Shown: positions 8,281 to 18,020 of the stretch, one piece after another | Position numbering within the stretch: the stretch's first letter is position 1 | How the letters are laid out: the number at the start of each line of letters is the position of its first letter | Origin: Phytohabitans rumicis | Lineage (GTDB): Bacteria; Actinomycetota; Actinomycetes; Mycobacteriales; Micromonosporaceae | Length of the DNA stretch: 64,000 bases | Assembly (NCBI RefSeq): GCF_011764445.1 | Contig: NZ_BLPG01000001.1 | Span: 6,031,001 to 6,095,000, forward strand | Reading direction: 5' to 3' | Position numbers and translations under genes: made by a program | Notes under the pieces: generated by a model | What the model saw: only the letters and a program-made list of their open reading frames with translations | The model's database searches: none | What the model was told of the DNA's origin: nothing

Positions 8281-8482
8281 TCAGTGAGCGGTACGGCGGG
8301 GTCGATGAGCGAGGCTGAGCGGGTGAAGGCGCTCACCCCGCCACGCCACTCCGACGCTCACCATCCCGCCACCACTTCTGGGCGCCGCCAGGCCATCTGC
8401 GGTGGTTGTCCCGTCCGCGTAGAGGTGGCGCCCGTAGCGCCTCGCATGAAGATCATCTTGGGTGAGCAAGCTGCCTAGGTGT

Positions 8483-8524
8483 GTAACACATGTGCTGACC
8501 GAGCGCGGTCAGCACATGCGTTAC
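8483..8524. other. Long inverted repeat, candidate oriT or its hairpin
   Basis: CATGTGCTGACC (8489-8500) and GGTCAGCACATG (8507-8518) are perfect 12-bp arms with a 6-base loop; the arms extend outward (GTAAC/GTTAC) with one mismatch. It is 108 bases before the MobC-like start. Relaxases of this size nick next to such hairpins; the nick site itself is not identified. Confidence 0.5.
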
Positions 8525-8631
8525 CAGGCCGCTGACGCGGCCGGGGCCAAGACCCGTAGCGCTCCTGGCAACGGTCCCGCGCCACGCTTTCCCCGAACGG
8601 CGAGGCACGTCGTGGGGAGGGATGGTCGGTC

Positions 8632-9078
8632 GTGGACGGCCAGGGGCACGAGCAGCGGGCCAGCGGCCCGCGCCCGCGCGCTGGGCGTGTGCGACGGCAT
8701 GTGTTCCCGGGCCGGAACCGGCGGATCAACCCGAGTTTCACTCCCGCCGAGTACGCGGAGGTGGTGGCAGCCGCCGAGCGGGCCGGGTTTACCCCGACCG
8801 GTTTCTGCGCCCAGGCGGCCCTCGCAGCCGCGCGCGGCGAAACGAGCCCGACCGCACCGGCCAGCCTGGAGTTGGAGGCGCTGTCGGTGTTGCAATCCGA
8901 GCTGTTCGACGCCCGCTCCGCCGTGAATCGGGTCGGCGGTAACCTGAACCAGGCCGTCACGGCGCTGCACAGAACGGGCGAGGTTCCGGTGTGGCTATCC
9001 ACGGTGGTCGCGATGTGCGCCCGGACGGTCGCCGTGTTGGACGAGGTGATCTCGCGGGTGCACCGGCGGGTGCGATGA
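8632..9078 (+). CDS. MobC-like mobilization accessory protein
   Basis: A 148-residue basic protein. A ribbon-helix-helix-like part (NRRINPSFTPAEYAEVVAAAERAGFTPTGFCAQAAL) is followed by helices and the typical MobC-type stretch NRVGGNLNQAVTALHRTGEVP. It starts at GTG; GGGAGG lies 11 bases upstream. Proteins of this type bind oriT and help the relaxase assemble the relaxosome. Its stop overlaps the relaxase ATG (ATGA), fixing both frames and supporting a two-gene mobilization operon. Confidence 0.87.
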   Translation: MDGQGHEQRASGPRPRAGRVRRHVFPGRNRRINPSFTPAEYAEVVAAAERAGFTPTGFCAQAALAAARGETSPTAPASLELEALSVLQSELFDARSAVNRVGGNLNQAVTALHRTGEVPVWLSTVVAMCARTVAVLDEVISRVHRRVR

Positions 9079-10553
9079 TTCCCGCGGTCCACCCGCGCGG
9101 CACCAACGTGGGCGGGCTACTGCGCTACTTGTTCGGGCCGGGCAAGCGGGAGGAACACAGTCACGCCCGCCTGGTCGCCGCATGGGCGGACGCGGGCAAC
9201 CTCACCGAACTGGAGCCACCCACCGATGCCAACGGCCGCCGGGATGTGCGCCGGCTGGCGGAGCTGTTGGAGCAGCCGGTCAGTGTCGGGCGCAAGCCAC
9301 CGGCCAAGCCGGTGTGGCACTGTTCGATCCGCACCCACCCCACCGATCGGTTACTGAGCGACGAGCAGTGGGCGCACATCGCCGCCGAGGTGATGGCCGC
9401 CGTCGGGTTGGCGCCGCATGGCGATGCTCGCGCGGTCCGCTGGGTCGCCGTGCGTCATGCCGCCGATCACATCCACCTGGTGGCGACCAGGGTCCGGCAG
9501 GACCGGCGTACCGCGTGGACCTCGTACGACTACCGCAAGGCCCAGGCGGCCTGTCGGGACCTGGAGGAGCGGTATGGGCTGTACCGGGTTGCACCGGCCG
9601 GGCACGGGTCGCGCCGGTGGCCGACCCCGGCCGAGCTGAACAAGGCCGCCCGCCTGCACGCCAAGACGGGCAGCGCGAAGGCTGGCAGGCGGACGGTGGC
9701 GCCGCGTGACGACCTGCGCCGCCGGGTCCGTGAGGTGGCCGCCATCGCCACCGATGAGGCGGACTTCTTCGCCCGACTCAACCATGCGGGCGTGCGGGTA
9801 AAGCCCCGGTACTCCGCCCGGAACCCGGGCGAGGTGACCGGGTACGCGGTCGGCTTGGACGGGCACACCACCACGGCCGGGAACATCGTGTGGTACGGCG
9901 GGGGCCGCCTCGCTCCCGATCTGACGTTGCCGCAGCTGCGGTCCCGGTGGACCGGGACACCACCGCCAGGCCGGACGAACGCGGCCCGGTTGGCCGGCAT
10001 CGGGATGATCCCGCCGGAGATGTCCCGACGGGCGGCCGAGATGGTGCGGGAGGCGATTGCTGCGATGCGCGTCGCGCCGAGTCCCGGGGTCGCCTCCGCT
10101 ATCGGCTACGCCGCTGCCGACCTGCTCAACGCGACGGCGCGGGCGTGGGAGGGCCGGACCGGTGGCCCGCTGACCGACGCTGCGCAGTGGTTCGACCGGG
10201 CCGCCCACGACCTGCGCGGCCGGGTTCCGGCCCGCCGGGTCTCACAGGCAGGACACCTGCGAGCGATGGCCCGGCTCATCGCCATCTGGGGCACGCTGTC
10301 CCGGGACCAGGACACCATCGCCGCCCTCCAGTTCCTCCACGCCGTCGCCGCGTTCGCGGAGACCCTGGCCGACCTGCGCGAGGCACAGGAACAGCTGCAC
10401 CAGGCCCAGGCCGCCCGGCACGCGATCGGCCGGCTACGCGCCTACCAGTTGCCTGCCGGGCCACTGGACGCCCGCCCGCCGAGCCACCAGCCGACGCAGC
10501 AGGCCGCGCCGGCCCTCGCGCCGTGGCCGGCACAGCGCGGCCGGCACCGGTAA
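9075..10553 (+). CDS. Relaxase/mobilization nuclease
   Basis: A 492-residue relaxase starting in the ATGA overlap (MIPAVHPRGTNVGGLLRYLFGPG). The metal-binding histidine motif is intact as H128-AADHIH with H132 and H134. The 1-200 region is the nuclease domain; the C-terminal half is helical and Ala/Arg-rich. It nicks one strand at oriT and covalently leads it into a recipient. With no transfer channel in the element, it must use another element's machinery. It resembles relaxases of actinobacterial mobilizable elements more than the FtsK-type AICE transfer system. Confidence 0.92.
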   Translation: MIPAVHPRGTNVGGLLRYLFGPGKREEHSHARLVAAWADAGNLTELEPPTDANGRRDVRRLAELLEQPVSVGRKPPAKPVWHCSIRTHPTDRLLSDEQWAHIAAEVMAAVGLAPHGDARAVRWVAVRHAADHIHLVATRVRQDRRTAWTSYDYRKAQAACRDLEERYGLYRVAPAGHGSRRWPTPAELNKAARLHAKTGSAKAGRRTVAPRDDLRRRVREVAAIATDEADFFARLNHAGVRVKPRYSARNPGEVTGYAVGLDGHTTTAGNIVWYGGGRLAPDLTLPQLRSRWTGTPPPGRTNAARLAGIGMIPPEMSRRAAEMVREAIAAMRVAPSPGVASAIGYAAADLLNATARAWEGRTGGPLTDAAQWFDRAAHDLRGRVPARRVSQAGHLRAMARLIAIWGTLSRDQDTIAALQFLHAVAAFAETLADLREAQEQLHQAQAARHAIGRLRAYQLPAGPLDARPPSHQPTQQAAPALAPWPAQRGRHR

Positions 10554-10784
10554 GCCGAAGTCCCGAATGTGACACGTCTAAGTGGACTGCCGAGCCTGCC
10601 CGCAGGCGACCCCAGCAGCCCGCAGCAGCCTGTAGTCCGCCAGCCTGCGGAGGCATCGACGTTTATCTCCAGGGCGCGGGTAGGGGACCGGCAGCGGCCG
10701 GGTCGCGCATTATCGGCGGCATGACAGTGCGTCGAGACGATTCCTGGACCGCAGATACCTACGCCAAGCAGTGTCATCACAGAA

Positions 10785-13465
10785 TCAGTTCGATCTAGTA
10801 ACCCAATGACGTGACGTCGACGCCGAATAGACATTGAGAAATGGGTTAAGCCTCGGAATGTAGAACGTTCGACTCAGAGGTGCAACTCGGGCCAGCGGAA
10901 GGAAAAAGAACACGAAATTGGCGGCGGCTGCGAGAATAATCCCCAGCACCACCGATCCGACCATGACCTGGATAGCAATGGTGATGGCCACCGGGGCACG
11001 GGATAAAAGATCACAGTAAAGCAGCCCAATTCGTACCGTCGCGTACCTTGCTCCGGGGGAGCCTGTTCGACCTTTACTATTTGGTATGGAATGGAGCCGA
11101 TGATGATGGCAAGCACAAGAAGGCCAAAGTCGTAAGTCTCGTACGACTTAGACAATGTTCGTGGACTGGCATACAAGGTAAGTGCAAGCCACGTGACCGC
11201 GCCTAGCGAAGCGATGGTCCCAAGAGCTACTAGAAACCACTGAGGGATCGTAATCGGAATCCGAAGCGAGAATCGCTTGTCTCGCTCAAGCTTCTTAAAT
11301 GCCTTCAGATTCGCTCTCTTGGCAATAAGGAACGGAGACCCATTCGAACCGAGAGGTTCTACCGAGAGGGCGTCGGCCAGGCATAGTAATGTAACCAAGT
11401 TTGAGGTGATGGGAACGCCACGCTTGAACGGATATGCTTCTTCGCGAACTCCGCGGCCGAACTCCAGGGTTCCCAATGACGGCTGGTTCTGGAGTTCGGT
11501 AAAGTACCTCGAATCCATCGCTAGATTCAGCAGTCTGGAGACAAACAATTTGCATTCAGGCTCGTCCTCTATGCCGTACGTATTAAGACAACGCCAAAGA
11601 GGTCCGACTAGCCTGCGATTGTTAGGTACGGCAGTCATGAGCGTGGAAGCTAGCGCGACGACACGGGGCGAATTGCTGTTGGCAACATCCCCTAGTACCT
11701 GCAAAACGCCATATATGTCTCCGCCGAACATTGCGACAAGATCCTTTTGTGAACTTACTTCGAGGAGACCCTTAATAAGCTGTATTGCCGTGTCTCTGGT
11801 CTCGACCTCGGGCGATCGAGTGGCCGCAAGAAGAGCGGGCACGAGGACGGTCGCTTGCCCCGCCGAAGCAACCTGGTCGGCAAGGGTCTCAAGTATCTCA
11901 TCCGCTACCCGCTTGCTGGCTCGCGCTCCAGCGAGAGCGTAGCCGGCAAGTTCTGGGCTTGATCCGAAGATCTGGAGTAGTACTTTGTCTGTGTTCTGCG
12001 CTCCTGCGGCGACAAACATCAGCGACTGACGCCAAGCGTCGTGTGCCGCCTTTTCTCCGATCAGAGGAAGCGACTCCTCCTCCATGCGAAGAAGCTGCTC
12101 CGCAACGAAGAATTCGTGTATTGACCGGTGGCTGAATGCCAGCAGACCATCCTCAGACGCTTCAAATACCAAGCCCGCCTTGGATACTATCTCGTCAACG
12201 AAATCATCTACTTGATTTCTGGCAACTGAGGTTAGCTCCGGGGCTAAGAAGTCCGTGTGATCTACGAGGGCCCTTCGAGTAAAGGATTCAAACTGATCCG
12301 AACTGACGGTGGAGGCGAATGCGACCTCGCGAAGGACGCGACGTTTATCTTTCGCCTGGAACTTAAGCGACTGGCTTACAGGGGAACTATCGGACGCTCG
12401 ACGCCTAAGCATCTCCGATATCATCGAATCATACAGTACCGGGACAGATGAAGGGATCACAAAATCGGGCTCGCGGGCATATAGTCCGACTGACATCGCG
12501 AGAATCAGAGGGCTCCGATACAAGTCGAAGTTTCCGGAGGCTCGAAGGTCGGCAATAAACTTTGCAGAAGACTTCGGCTTTCGGAATGCACTCCTTCGCT
12601 TGGTGACGTATCGCTGCATATCCTCGTCGCGAAATGGCGCCAAGGTGAAGGCTTCCTCACTAAACCACGGCATCCAGTCGTCGCGCAACTTGAGAAAGTT
12701 CTGATGCCGGCATGTAAGGGCCATTCTCCCGTTCGCCGTCGGAAGCGCAGTGTCGTCGCCGTTGATAAAGGACCCTACACTCTCAACAACCCATCGGTAT
12801 CGATCTCTCGCAATCTCATCTAAACCATCGAGCAGAATGAGACACCGACGATCTTTAAGGAGACGCCGTAGGTACCACTCCGACGCCCGGGTTATTCCTG
12901 CATTCACGAGAATCCGACGCATTTGTCGTTCAATTGCGTTTGAACCAGTTTCTGGTCGCAGCCTACGAAGCGGGATCAAAAAGGGAACTTCTTTTCCTCT
13001 AGGCCGCCGATCGGCTCCGAGCAACAGGGTCCTCCATGTCCTCTTCGTAATGCCAACAGCATATGCCCGGAGTAGAGTCGATTTTCCGGATCCCGGATCA
13101 CCCAGGATGATGAGCCTGTTGCGGCCGCTTCCTAGGACGTCCGTGCCCAATAATTCAGCGTTACTCTGGCCTTCGTCGGAAGTTACCGTTAGCGGAACGT
13201 AGGTCGAGGCAAGATCGAGCGTCTCGACCTGATTTAGGTAGATATTCTCTGTTTTTGCATATTCGCGAACAAACCACTTTTGGTATCGACGATCGAAGCT
13301 TCCCGTCGTGTAAAGCAGAGACCGCCAGAGGTGGCTGAGTAGCCGTCGCAGCCGAGCACTGATCTTAACCGCAACCCCCACGGCGACGACCAAGCTCGCC
13401 AAGGCCACCAGTAGTTCTGCCAGGTCAAGGTTCGTGCCTTTAAGTAGGTTGGTCAACTTCTCCAA
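10785..13465 (-). CDS. Membrane-anchored NACHT NTPase, probable C-terminal frameshift
   Basis: A STAND-type protein starting at TTG (GAGGGA seven bases upstream). It has an N-terminal membrane segment (about 18-37), Walker A GDPGSGKST (122-130), Walker B LILLDGLDEI (209-218), an arginine sensor in LTCRHQNF, helical repeats, and C-terminal membrane segments. Uninterrupted reading stops at 10874 after 863 codons, but the last 45 residues are Trp/Pro/Ser-rich and not membrane-like. The minus-one frame from about 11000 to 10785 gives a convincing membrane helix (AITIAIQVMVGSVVLGIIL), so a frameshift near 11000 is likely. Base composition is clearly lower in GC than its neighbours, indicating separate transfer. 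Bacterial NACHT proteins are anti-phage sensors; that role here is inferred. Confidence 0.85.
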
Positions 13466-14169
13466 AGCGGCATCCCTCAGACGTCTTCATCCCGATACAC
13501 TCATGATCTTGCACTACATGGCCATCCCGGGAGTTCGACAGCCGACATGCAGCGTAGGCGGAGATGCCAAGGCCCGCCTAGCCCATGCCGCGTTGATCCA
13601 ATTCCAGACGGAAAAGACGTCACGACCTCGTTGGTGGCCTCTTGACGGCGTTACTGACCCAGATACTTGAGCTAACTCAGGGGATCGGACCTCTAGCTCT
13701 CTGTGAGACCTCATTCACGACCGTTGGCCTGATCCAACCGGGTTCGCCACGATTTGGTCTCAACGCCCCGCCTCTGATCATGGCAGTTCGCCAGCCTGGC
13801 ACCGGAGTGTTATCGACGGAGTCGTGATTCGCTGCTAGACCGCGATGCCGCATAGGCGGCGAGACTAGTCTGGATGACGGTCGAGCTTTCCTACCAGGTC
13901 CGTCGTAGCGCAGACGTGCGCCGCTCGCTGTGGAGGTGCCGGTTGACCCGGGCATACCAGGCCGTTCACTAAGCGCTTGGCTGCAAACGCGGGACTGCAG
14001 ATAATTAGAATGCTCCCGCACATGAGTGCAGCATTGTTCTTTATGACCGTGCTCGACGCCACCGCCAGTTCCCGCGGCATTCGGACCGCGGCTGCGGTCA
14101 CCGATAACCCGGTCCAGGAACCGCCACCCATCTGATGCCGCGATACTTACACAGCAGGATTGGACGTAC
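13466..14169. other. About 700 bases without a supportable gene
   Basis: This stretch between the NACHT gene and the OGG-like gene has only short overlapping frames without ribosome sites or recognisable domains. It presumably contains the NACHT promoter. I see no repeat, RNA gene or remnant I can name. Confidence 0.5.
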
Positions 14170-14958
14170 TCATCTCGGCAGATCCGCGAACCCGCCAGGC
14201 GGCGGCCTGGTGGACTTACGTACGTGTTCGCGTTTTCTATCGGACCTGTCCAGGGGTCTGTGGTAACTGCGCCGAACCTCGGTCCGTGTTGAATAGCCAG
14301 TACTCGACCTGGTCGGGGTCGTCGTTTGTGCTGTCGTGGTTAGCTCGGTGGCCCAGTTCGCGGCGAGGTTGCAATAGCGGGCGTACGTGTCTGGGCCCCA
14401 GCCGCCGTTCGGGATGGTCTTCCAGCCGCGGCGGCGCAGTGCGGTGGCGACCCGCGCGTCCAGGATGAGGCAGGGGTGGTCGGGGTTGCCGCCGCCGGCG
14501 AAGTAGAGGAACTTGGTGCCGAACGCCGGTCCTAGGCCGCGGATTCTTGAGCGGTGGCGGTGTGGGTGGAGTTGGGCGTAGGCGGCTTCGGGGTCGGTTG
14601 CTGCCAGCGCGGCTGCTCTTTGCAGGGTGGCGAGGGTCGCTGCGGGGTCCGCGGCTACCGAGCGGATTCGCCGCCTGCAGTGCCGCGGTCTGGTCCCGGT
14701 GCCCCAGGCCAGGGCGTGCCACAAGAGCCGCGCCGCGACGAGCTCGTCGTTTGCCGCGCCGCGCGTGTGGGTCCAGACGTTTGCGCGTGTGAGGTGCCTG
14801 TCGGTGTGCTGCAGTGGGCCACCTGGCGCGTTGTACTGGGCCAGTTTCGCGGCCCACCAGCTGGGCTCGATCGTGATCTTCTGGTGGATGAGGCAAGTTC
14901 GGTCCCGGATACCGGCCGCCGCGTCGTGGGGAACGGGGATCTCAGTCACGTTGGCCAT
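14170..14958 (-). CDS. OGG-fold DNA glycosylase-like protein, C-terminus probably frameshifted
   Basis: A 262-codon frame. Residues 138-155 form a helix-hairpin-helix-like motif (RIRGLGPAFGTKFLYFAG, candidate catalytic K149), followed by LILDARVATALRR with D167 at the position of the catalytic aspartate in HhH-GPD glycosylases. These match 8-oxoguanine glycosylase OGG-fold proteins, which excise damaged or modified purines. The last 45 codons (Ser/Thr/Arg-rich) look out of frame; the frame ending at 14237 gives DPDQVEYWLFN, a more natural C-terminus, so a shift near 14310 is likely. In defence islands such proteins may act on modified phage DNA, which is inference. Confidence 0.65.
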   Translation of the reverse strand: MANVTEIPVPHDAAAGIRDRTCLIHQKITIEPSWWAAKLAQYNAPGGPLQHTDRHLTRANVWTHTRGAANDELVAARLLWHALAWGTGTRPRHCRRRIRSVAADPAATLATLQRAAALAATDPEAAYAQLHPHRHRSRIRGLGPAFGTKFLYFAGGGNPDHPCLILDARVATALRRRGWKTIPNGGWGPDTYARYCNLAANWATELTTTAQTTTPTRSSTGYSTRTEVRRSYHRPLDRSDRKREHVRKSTRPPPGGFADLPR

Positions 14959-15042
14959 CCGGGTCCGGGGCCGTTGGGGCGGCGAGTCTGCGGTCCGGCG
15001 GAGGTTGTTTCTGGTGTCACGAACATGTCCGGGTTGACTGCG

Positions 15043-16281
15043 TTATCCGTCGTAGACGGTGCGGTTGTTGCCGCCGTGGTAGGAGCATGATCCCTGCCGG
15101 CCCCCGGACATGCTGACCATGCCGTCGTCGCATTCGATCATGTATCCCTTGCCGTTCCAGAAGTTGTCGATGCAGTCGAAGTAGGAACAGATGTCTGGCT
15201 TGGGGTCGGTGATCCGTGATCCTCGGCTGCAGTAGTTGTAGCCGTACGGGTTGCTGGGAGCCCGCACAGGCTGACAGCCTTGGGCGTAGGGGAGGAACGG
15301 GTGCGCTTCGGGCCGGCTTGGCTGTGGGCGTGCGGGACGGCACAGGCGGGGTGGCTGTCGGGGCGGCGTGGTTGGCGCAGTGACCGGCGGCGGACTCGTC
15401 GGTGGGGCAGCCGGCGTGGAGGTGGGCAGCGCGGAACTCACCCGTCCAGTTGTGGTGGTGCTATCGGCTTGGGGCGTGTCGGATGTCTGCGGCGACGGCG
15501 GTGCGAGGGCTACTGCGATGCCGCACAGCAGCAAGATCGCGGTGACCGCGGCGGCGACGAGGACGCCGGGGCCCAAACGGGCAGTCATCGGGGCCTGCTG
15601 CTCCATGGCGACCGGCGGCGGTTGCGGGCGGTACCGCTGATGTTCGCTGATCTGCTGCTCAAGATGGGCAACGAAACCCGCCCGGTCGTTGGTGGACTCG
15701 GCCAGGGCGAGCGAGAGGTTGAACCGGAAGCTGGCCGCCGTCGCAGGCTCTACGCACAGGCCCGAGGCCCGTACGCGGTTGGATACTCGCATCAACGTGG
15801 TCCGGTTGTCGGGCAGGTGGGCGAACCCGACGAGCTTGGCGTACAGCCACTCCCGCCGCCGGTTGCCGTACAGCACGACTCGCCGATTGGTCACCACCGC
15901 CGTCCCCGCGTCGATGCGCGGGCCGGCGAATGGTGGGCCGGCCGGCTGCGGGTACGCCGAGAAGCCTGTATACCCCGGCGCCGGCAACGCTGGCTGGTCC
16001 GGCAACTCCACAATGGCCGCACCGGGCAGGACAAGGAACGCGACCTCAGCACGGCCAAGATCGACATACGGTGGCACCGCATCTGCGGGCAGACCCGCGA
16101 ACGTCTGCGCCGCGGTCAGCATCCGTCGGGCCTCGTCGCCGTCTCGCTGCCATGCCCCGAAGGCGGCCTCGAAAGCCCGCCGACGCTGCTCGTTCTGCCG
16201 GTCAGCCCAACGCTGCCGCCACCCTGACCGCCCCGGCCCGGCCGCCACCATCACCGCTCCCTGTCCAGGCCTATCCACCAA
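15043..16281 (-). CDS. Membrane protein with DUF3761-like extracytoplasmic domain
   Basis: A 412-residue protein. The N-terminal 220 residues contain a PH-like stretch (AGTAVVTNRRVVLYGNRRREWLYAKL). One membrane helix (about 238-260) is followed by a Pro/Thr-rich linker. The C-terminal about 70 residues are Cys-rich (YNYCSRGS...CSYFDCIDNFW...ECDDGMVSMSGGRQGSCSYHGG), resembling DUF3761/small secreted Cys-rich domains. A cytoplasmic sensor joined to an external domain is implied by topology; no function is known. Its start may be the second Met (residue 11). The neighbouring IS inserted 65 bases upstream of its start, so its promoter may be altered. Confidence 0.8.
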   Translation of the reverse strand: MVDRPGQGAVMVAAGPGRSGWRQRWADRQNEQRRRAFEAAFGAWQRDGDEARRMLTAAQTFAGLPADAVPPYVDLGRAEVAFLVLPGAAIVELPDQPALPAPGYTGFSAYPQPAGPPFAGPRIDAGTAVVTNRRVVLYGNRRREWLYAKLVGFAHLPDNRTTLMRVSNRVRASGLCVEPATAASFRFNLSLALAESTNDRAGFVAHLEQQISEHQRYRPQPPPVAMEQQAPMTARLGPGVLVAAAVTAILLLCGIAVALAPPSPQTSDTPQADSTTTTGRVSSALPTSTPAAPPTSPPPVTAPTTPPRQPPRLCRPARPQPSRPEAHPFLPYAQGCQPVRAPSNPYGYNYCSRGSRITDPKPDICSYFDCIDNFWNGKGYMIECDDGMVSMSGGRQGSCSYHGGNNRTVYDG

Positions 16282-16385
16282 ACGTCAAATGAGGCAACCA
16301 CCTCGTTCGGCCATCCGACAGGGCCTATGCGCCACAAAGGACCGGGTGAGCTTCCCCCCGTAGGCCGGACACCCGAGGTGTGGGG

Positions 16386-17261
16386 TCAACGGTCGTGATC
16401 AGACGGGGTGTGGAGTTTCTCGAACTCGATGGGACTGCGCATTCCGAGGCTGGAATGGCGTCTTACCGGGTTGTACCAGCATTCTATCCATTCGAAGATA
16501 GCGTTGGCAAGCTCGTCGCGGGTCTTCCATTTCTTGCGGTCGAGTACCTCTAGTTGTAGAGTTCCCCAGAAGGATTCCATCATGGCGTTGTCGTAGCAGT
16601 CGCCGACGGTACCCATCGAGCCGAGCAGACCGGTTTTCCGCAGACGCTGACCGAAGTCCCATGATGTGTATTGGGTGCCGTGATCGGAATGCAGAATCGT
16701 TTCCTGCCGGGCTGGTGGGCGGCGGACGATCGCCATCGACAACGCGTCCAGGACCAGCTCGGTACGAAGATGATCGGCCATGGAGTAGCCGATGATCCGC
16801 CGACTGTAGGCGTCCATGACCGCGGCGCAGTACAGCTTGCCCTCCTCGGTAGGGTGTTCGGTGATGTCGGTCAGCCACAACCGGTTCGGCGCGTCCACAT
16901 CGAACTGTCGGTTGACCAGGTCCGCCGACGGCGTGGCCTGCGGGTCACGGACGGTGCACCAGGACCGGCGCCGGTAGTACAGGCCCTGGATGCCCGCCGA
17001 CCGCATCAGCCGGGCCACCCGTTTCTCATTCACGTGCAGGCCCACGCCGAGGGTCAACTCAGCGTGTACCCGGGGCGACCCGTACGTTTTCTTCCGCGGA
17101 TCAGCGTGGATTTTCTCGATGTACCGCAGCAGCATCTCGTTCTCCTGCTCCCGCGCCGATACCGGCCGATCCTTCCATTCGTAAAATCCGGAGCGGGACA
17201 CACCCAGCACTCGGCAGGCCACCGCGACGTCGATGCCGTCATCGGCGAGTTCTCGGACCAA
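16386..17261 (-). CDS. IS3-family transposase OrfB (copy 1)
   Basis: A 291-codon integrase-core frame. It has an HTH_21 region (YGSPRVHAELTLGVGLHVNEKRVARLM) and the DDE triad: D in WLTDITE, D in HSDHGTQYTS and E in MESFWGTLQLE. It lacks its own good start: it is read as OrfAB after a minus-one shift at CCCAAAG (17273-17279, minus strand) just before the OrfA stop. Intact by sequence. Confidence 0.93.
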   Translation of the reverse strand: MVRELADDGIDVAVACRVLGVSRSGFYEWKDRPVSAREQENEMLLRYIEKIHADPRKKTYGSPRVHAELTLGVGLHVNEKRVARLMRSAGIQGLYYRRRSWCTVRDPQATPSADLVNRQFDVDAPNRLWLTDITEHPTEEGKLYCAAVMDAYSRRIIGYSMADHLRTELVLDALSMAIVRRPPARQETILHSDHGTQYTSWDFGQRLRKTGLLGSMGTVGDCYDNAMMESFWGTLQLEVLDRKKWKTRDELANAIFEWIECWYNPVRRHSSLGMRSPIEFEKLHTPSDHDR

Positions 17262-17269
17262 CCCGAACG

Positions 17270-17599
17270 CTACTTTGGGAGCACATTCTCCCGGGCGAAG
17301 TAAGCAGCCGCCCGCTTGAGAATCTCATTCTCCACCTCAAGCTGCCGGTTACGGCGGCGCAGCTCGGCCAACTCCTTCTTCTCCGCACTGCTCAACCGAC
17401 CCGCACCGCCGCCGCCGGCGTCGTCGACGTCGGCCTGGGCCATCCAGTTACGCAGACACGACTCGCTGATACCCAAATCCTTCGCCAACATCGCGACCGG
17501 TTTGTCGCCGGTCCGGGCCAACTGCACGGCTCGCTGGCGGAACTCTGCAGGGTGTGGGGCAGGCATGAGACGACATCCTTCCTGGAAGCCGCCGTCCAC
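17270..17599 (-). CDS. IS3-family transposase OrfA (copy 1)
   Basis: A 109-residue HTH protein (PAEFRQRAVQLARTGDKPVAMLAKDLGISESCLRNWM) with a C-terminal leucine-zipper helix (ELRRRNRQLEVENEILKRAAAYF). It binds the IS ends. The slippery heptamer C CCA AAG directly precedes its TAG stop, allowing OrfAB production. Confidence 0.93.
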   Translation of the reverse strand: MDGGFQEGCRLMPAPHPAEFRQRAVQLARTGDKPVAMLAKDLGISESCLRNWMAQADVDDAGGGGAGRLSSAEKKELAELRRRNRQLEVENEILKRAAAYFARENVLPK

Positions 17600-17708
17600 C
17601 TCACCTCAGGTGTCCGGAGAACCGGGGAAGCTCAGGGGAGTTGCCCCCTGATCTTGGACACCTGAGACTTGGATCTTGATGGTCCAGGTGGACAGGAGTC
17701 CCTGACAG

Positions 17709-18020
17709 ATGGTGATGAAGCACTACCCGCCCGAGTTCAAGGCCGACGCGGTGGCGTTGTACCGGTCCCGGCCGGACGCGACGATCAAGTCGGTCGCCGA
17801 CGACCTGGGCGTGAACCCGGAGACGCTCCGTAACTGGATTCGGCTAGCGGATGGGCGGCGCAGCGGCCCGGCGGTGATCCGGCCGGAAGCCGCGCCGGCG
17901 CCGGCTGGGTCGGTGGAGGCGGAGAACGCGCAGTTGCGTCGCCGTGTGCGGGAACTGGAGGAGGAACGCGACATCCTGCGTAAGGCGGCCCGGTATTTCG
18001 CCGGGGAGACGCGCTGGTGA
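17709..18020 (+). CDS. IS3-family transposase OrfA
   Basis: A 103-residue HTH protein (PPEFKADAVALYRSRPDATIKSVADDLGVNPETLRNWI) with a coiled C-terminus (AQLRRRVRELEEERDILRKAARYF). The ATG at 17715 is an alternative start. Its TGA overlaps the OrfB GTG (GTGA). Confidence 0.92.
   Translation: MVMKHYPPEFKADAVALYRSRPDATIKSVADDLGVNPETLRNWIRLADGRRSGPAVIRPEAAPAPAGSVEAENAQLRRRVRELEEERDILRKAARYFAGETRW

Larger units (their letters stand above)
16347..17634 (-). mobile_element. IS3-family element, copy 1
   Basis: A 1,288-bp element with ends TGAGCTTCCCC/GGGGAAGCTCA, imperfect inverted repeats of about 35 bp, and a GGG target duplication (16344-16346 and 17635-17637). It is nearly identical to the copy at 35743-37031 (encoded proteins identical, one C fewer at one end) and lies in the opposite orientation. 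Confidence 0.93.
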
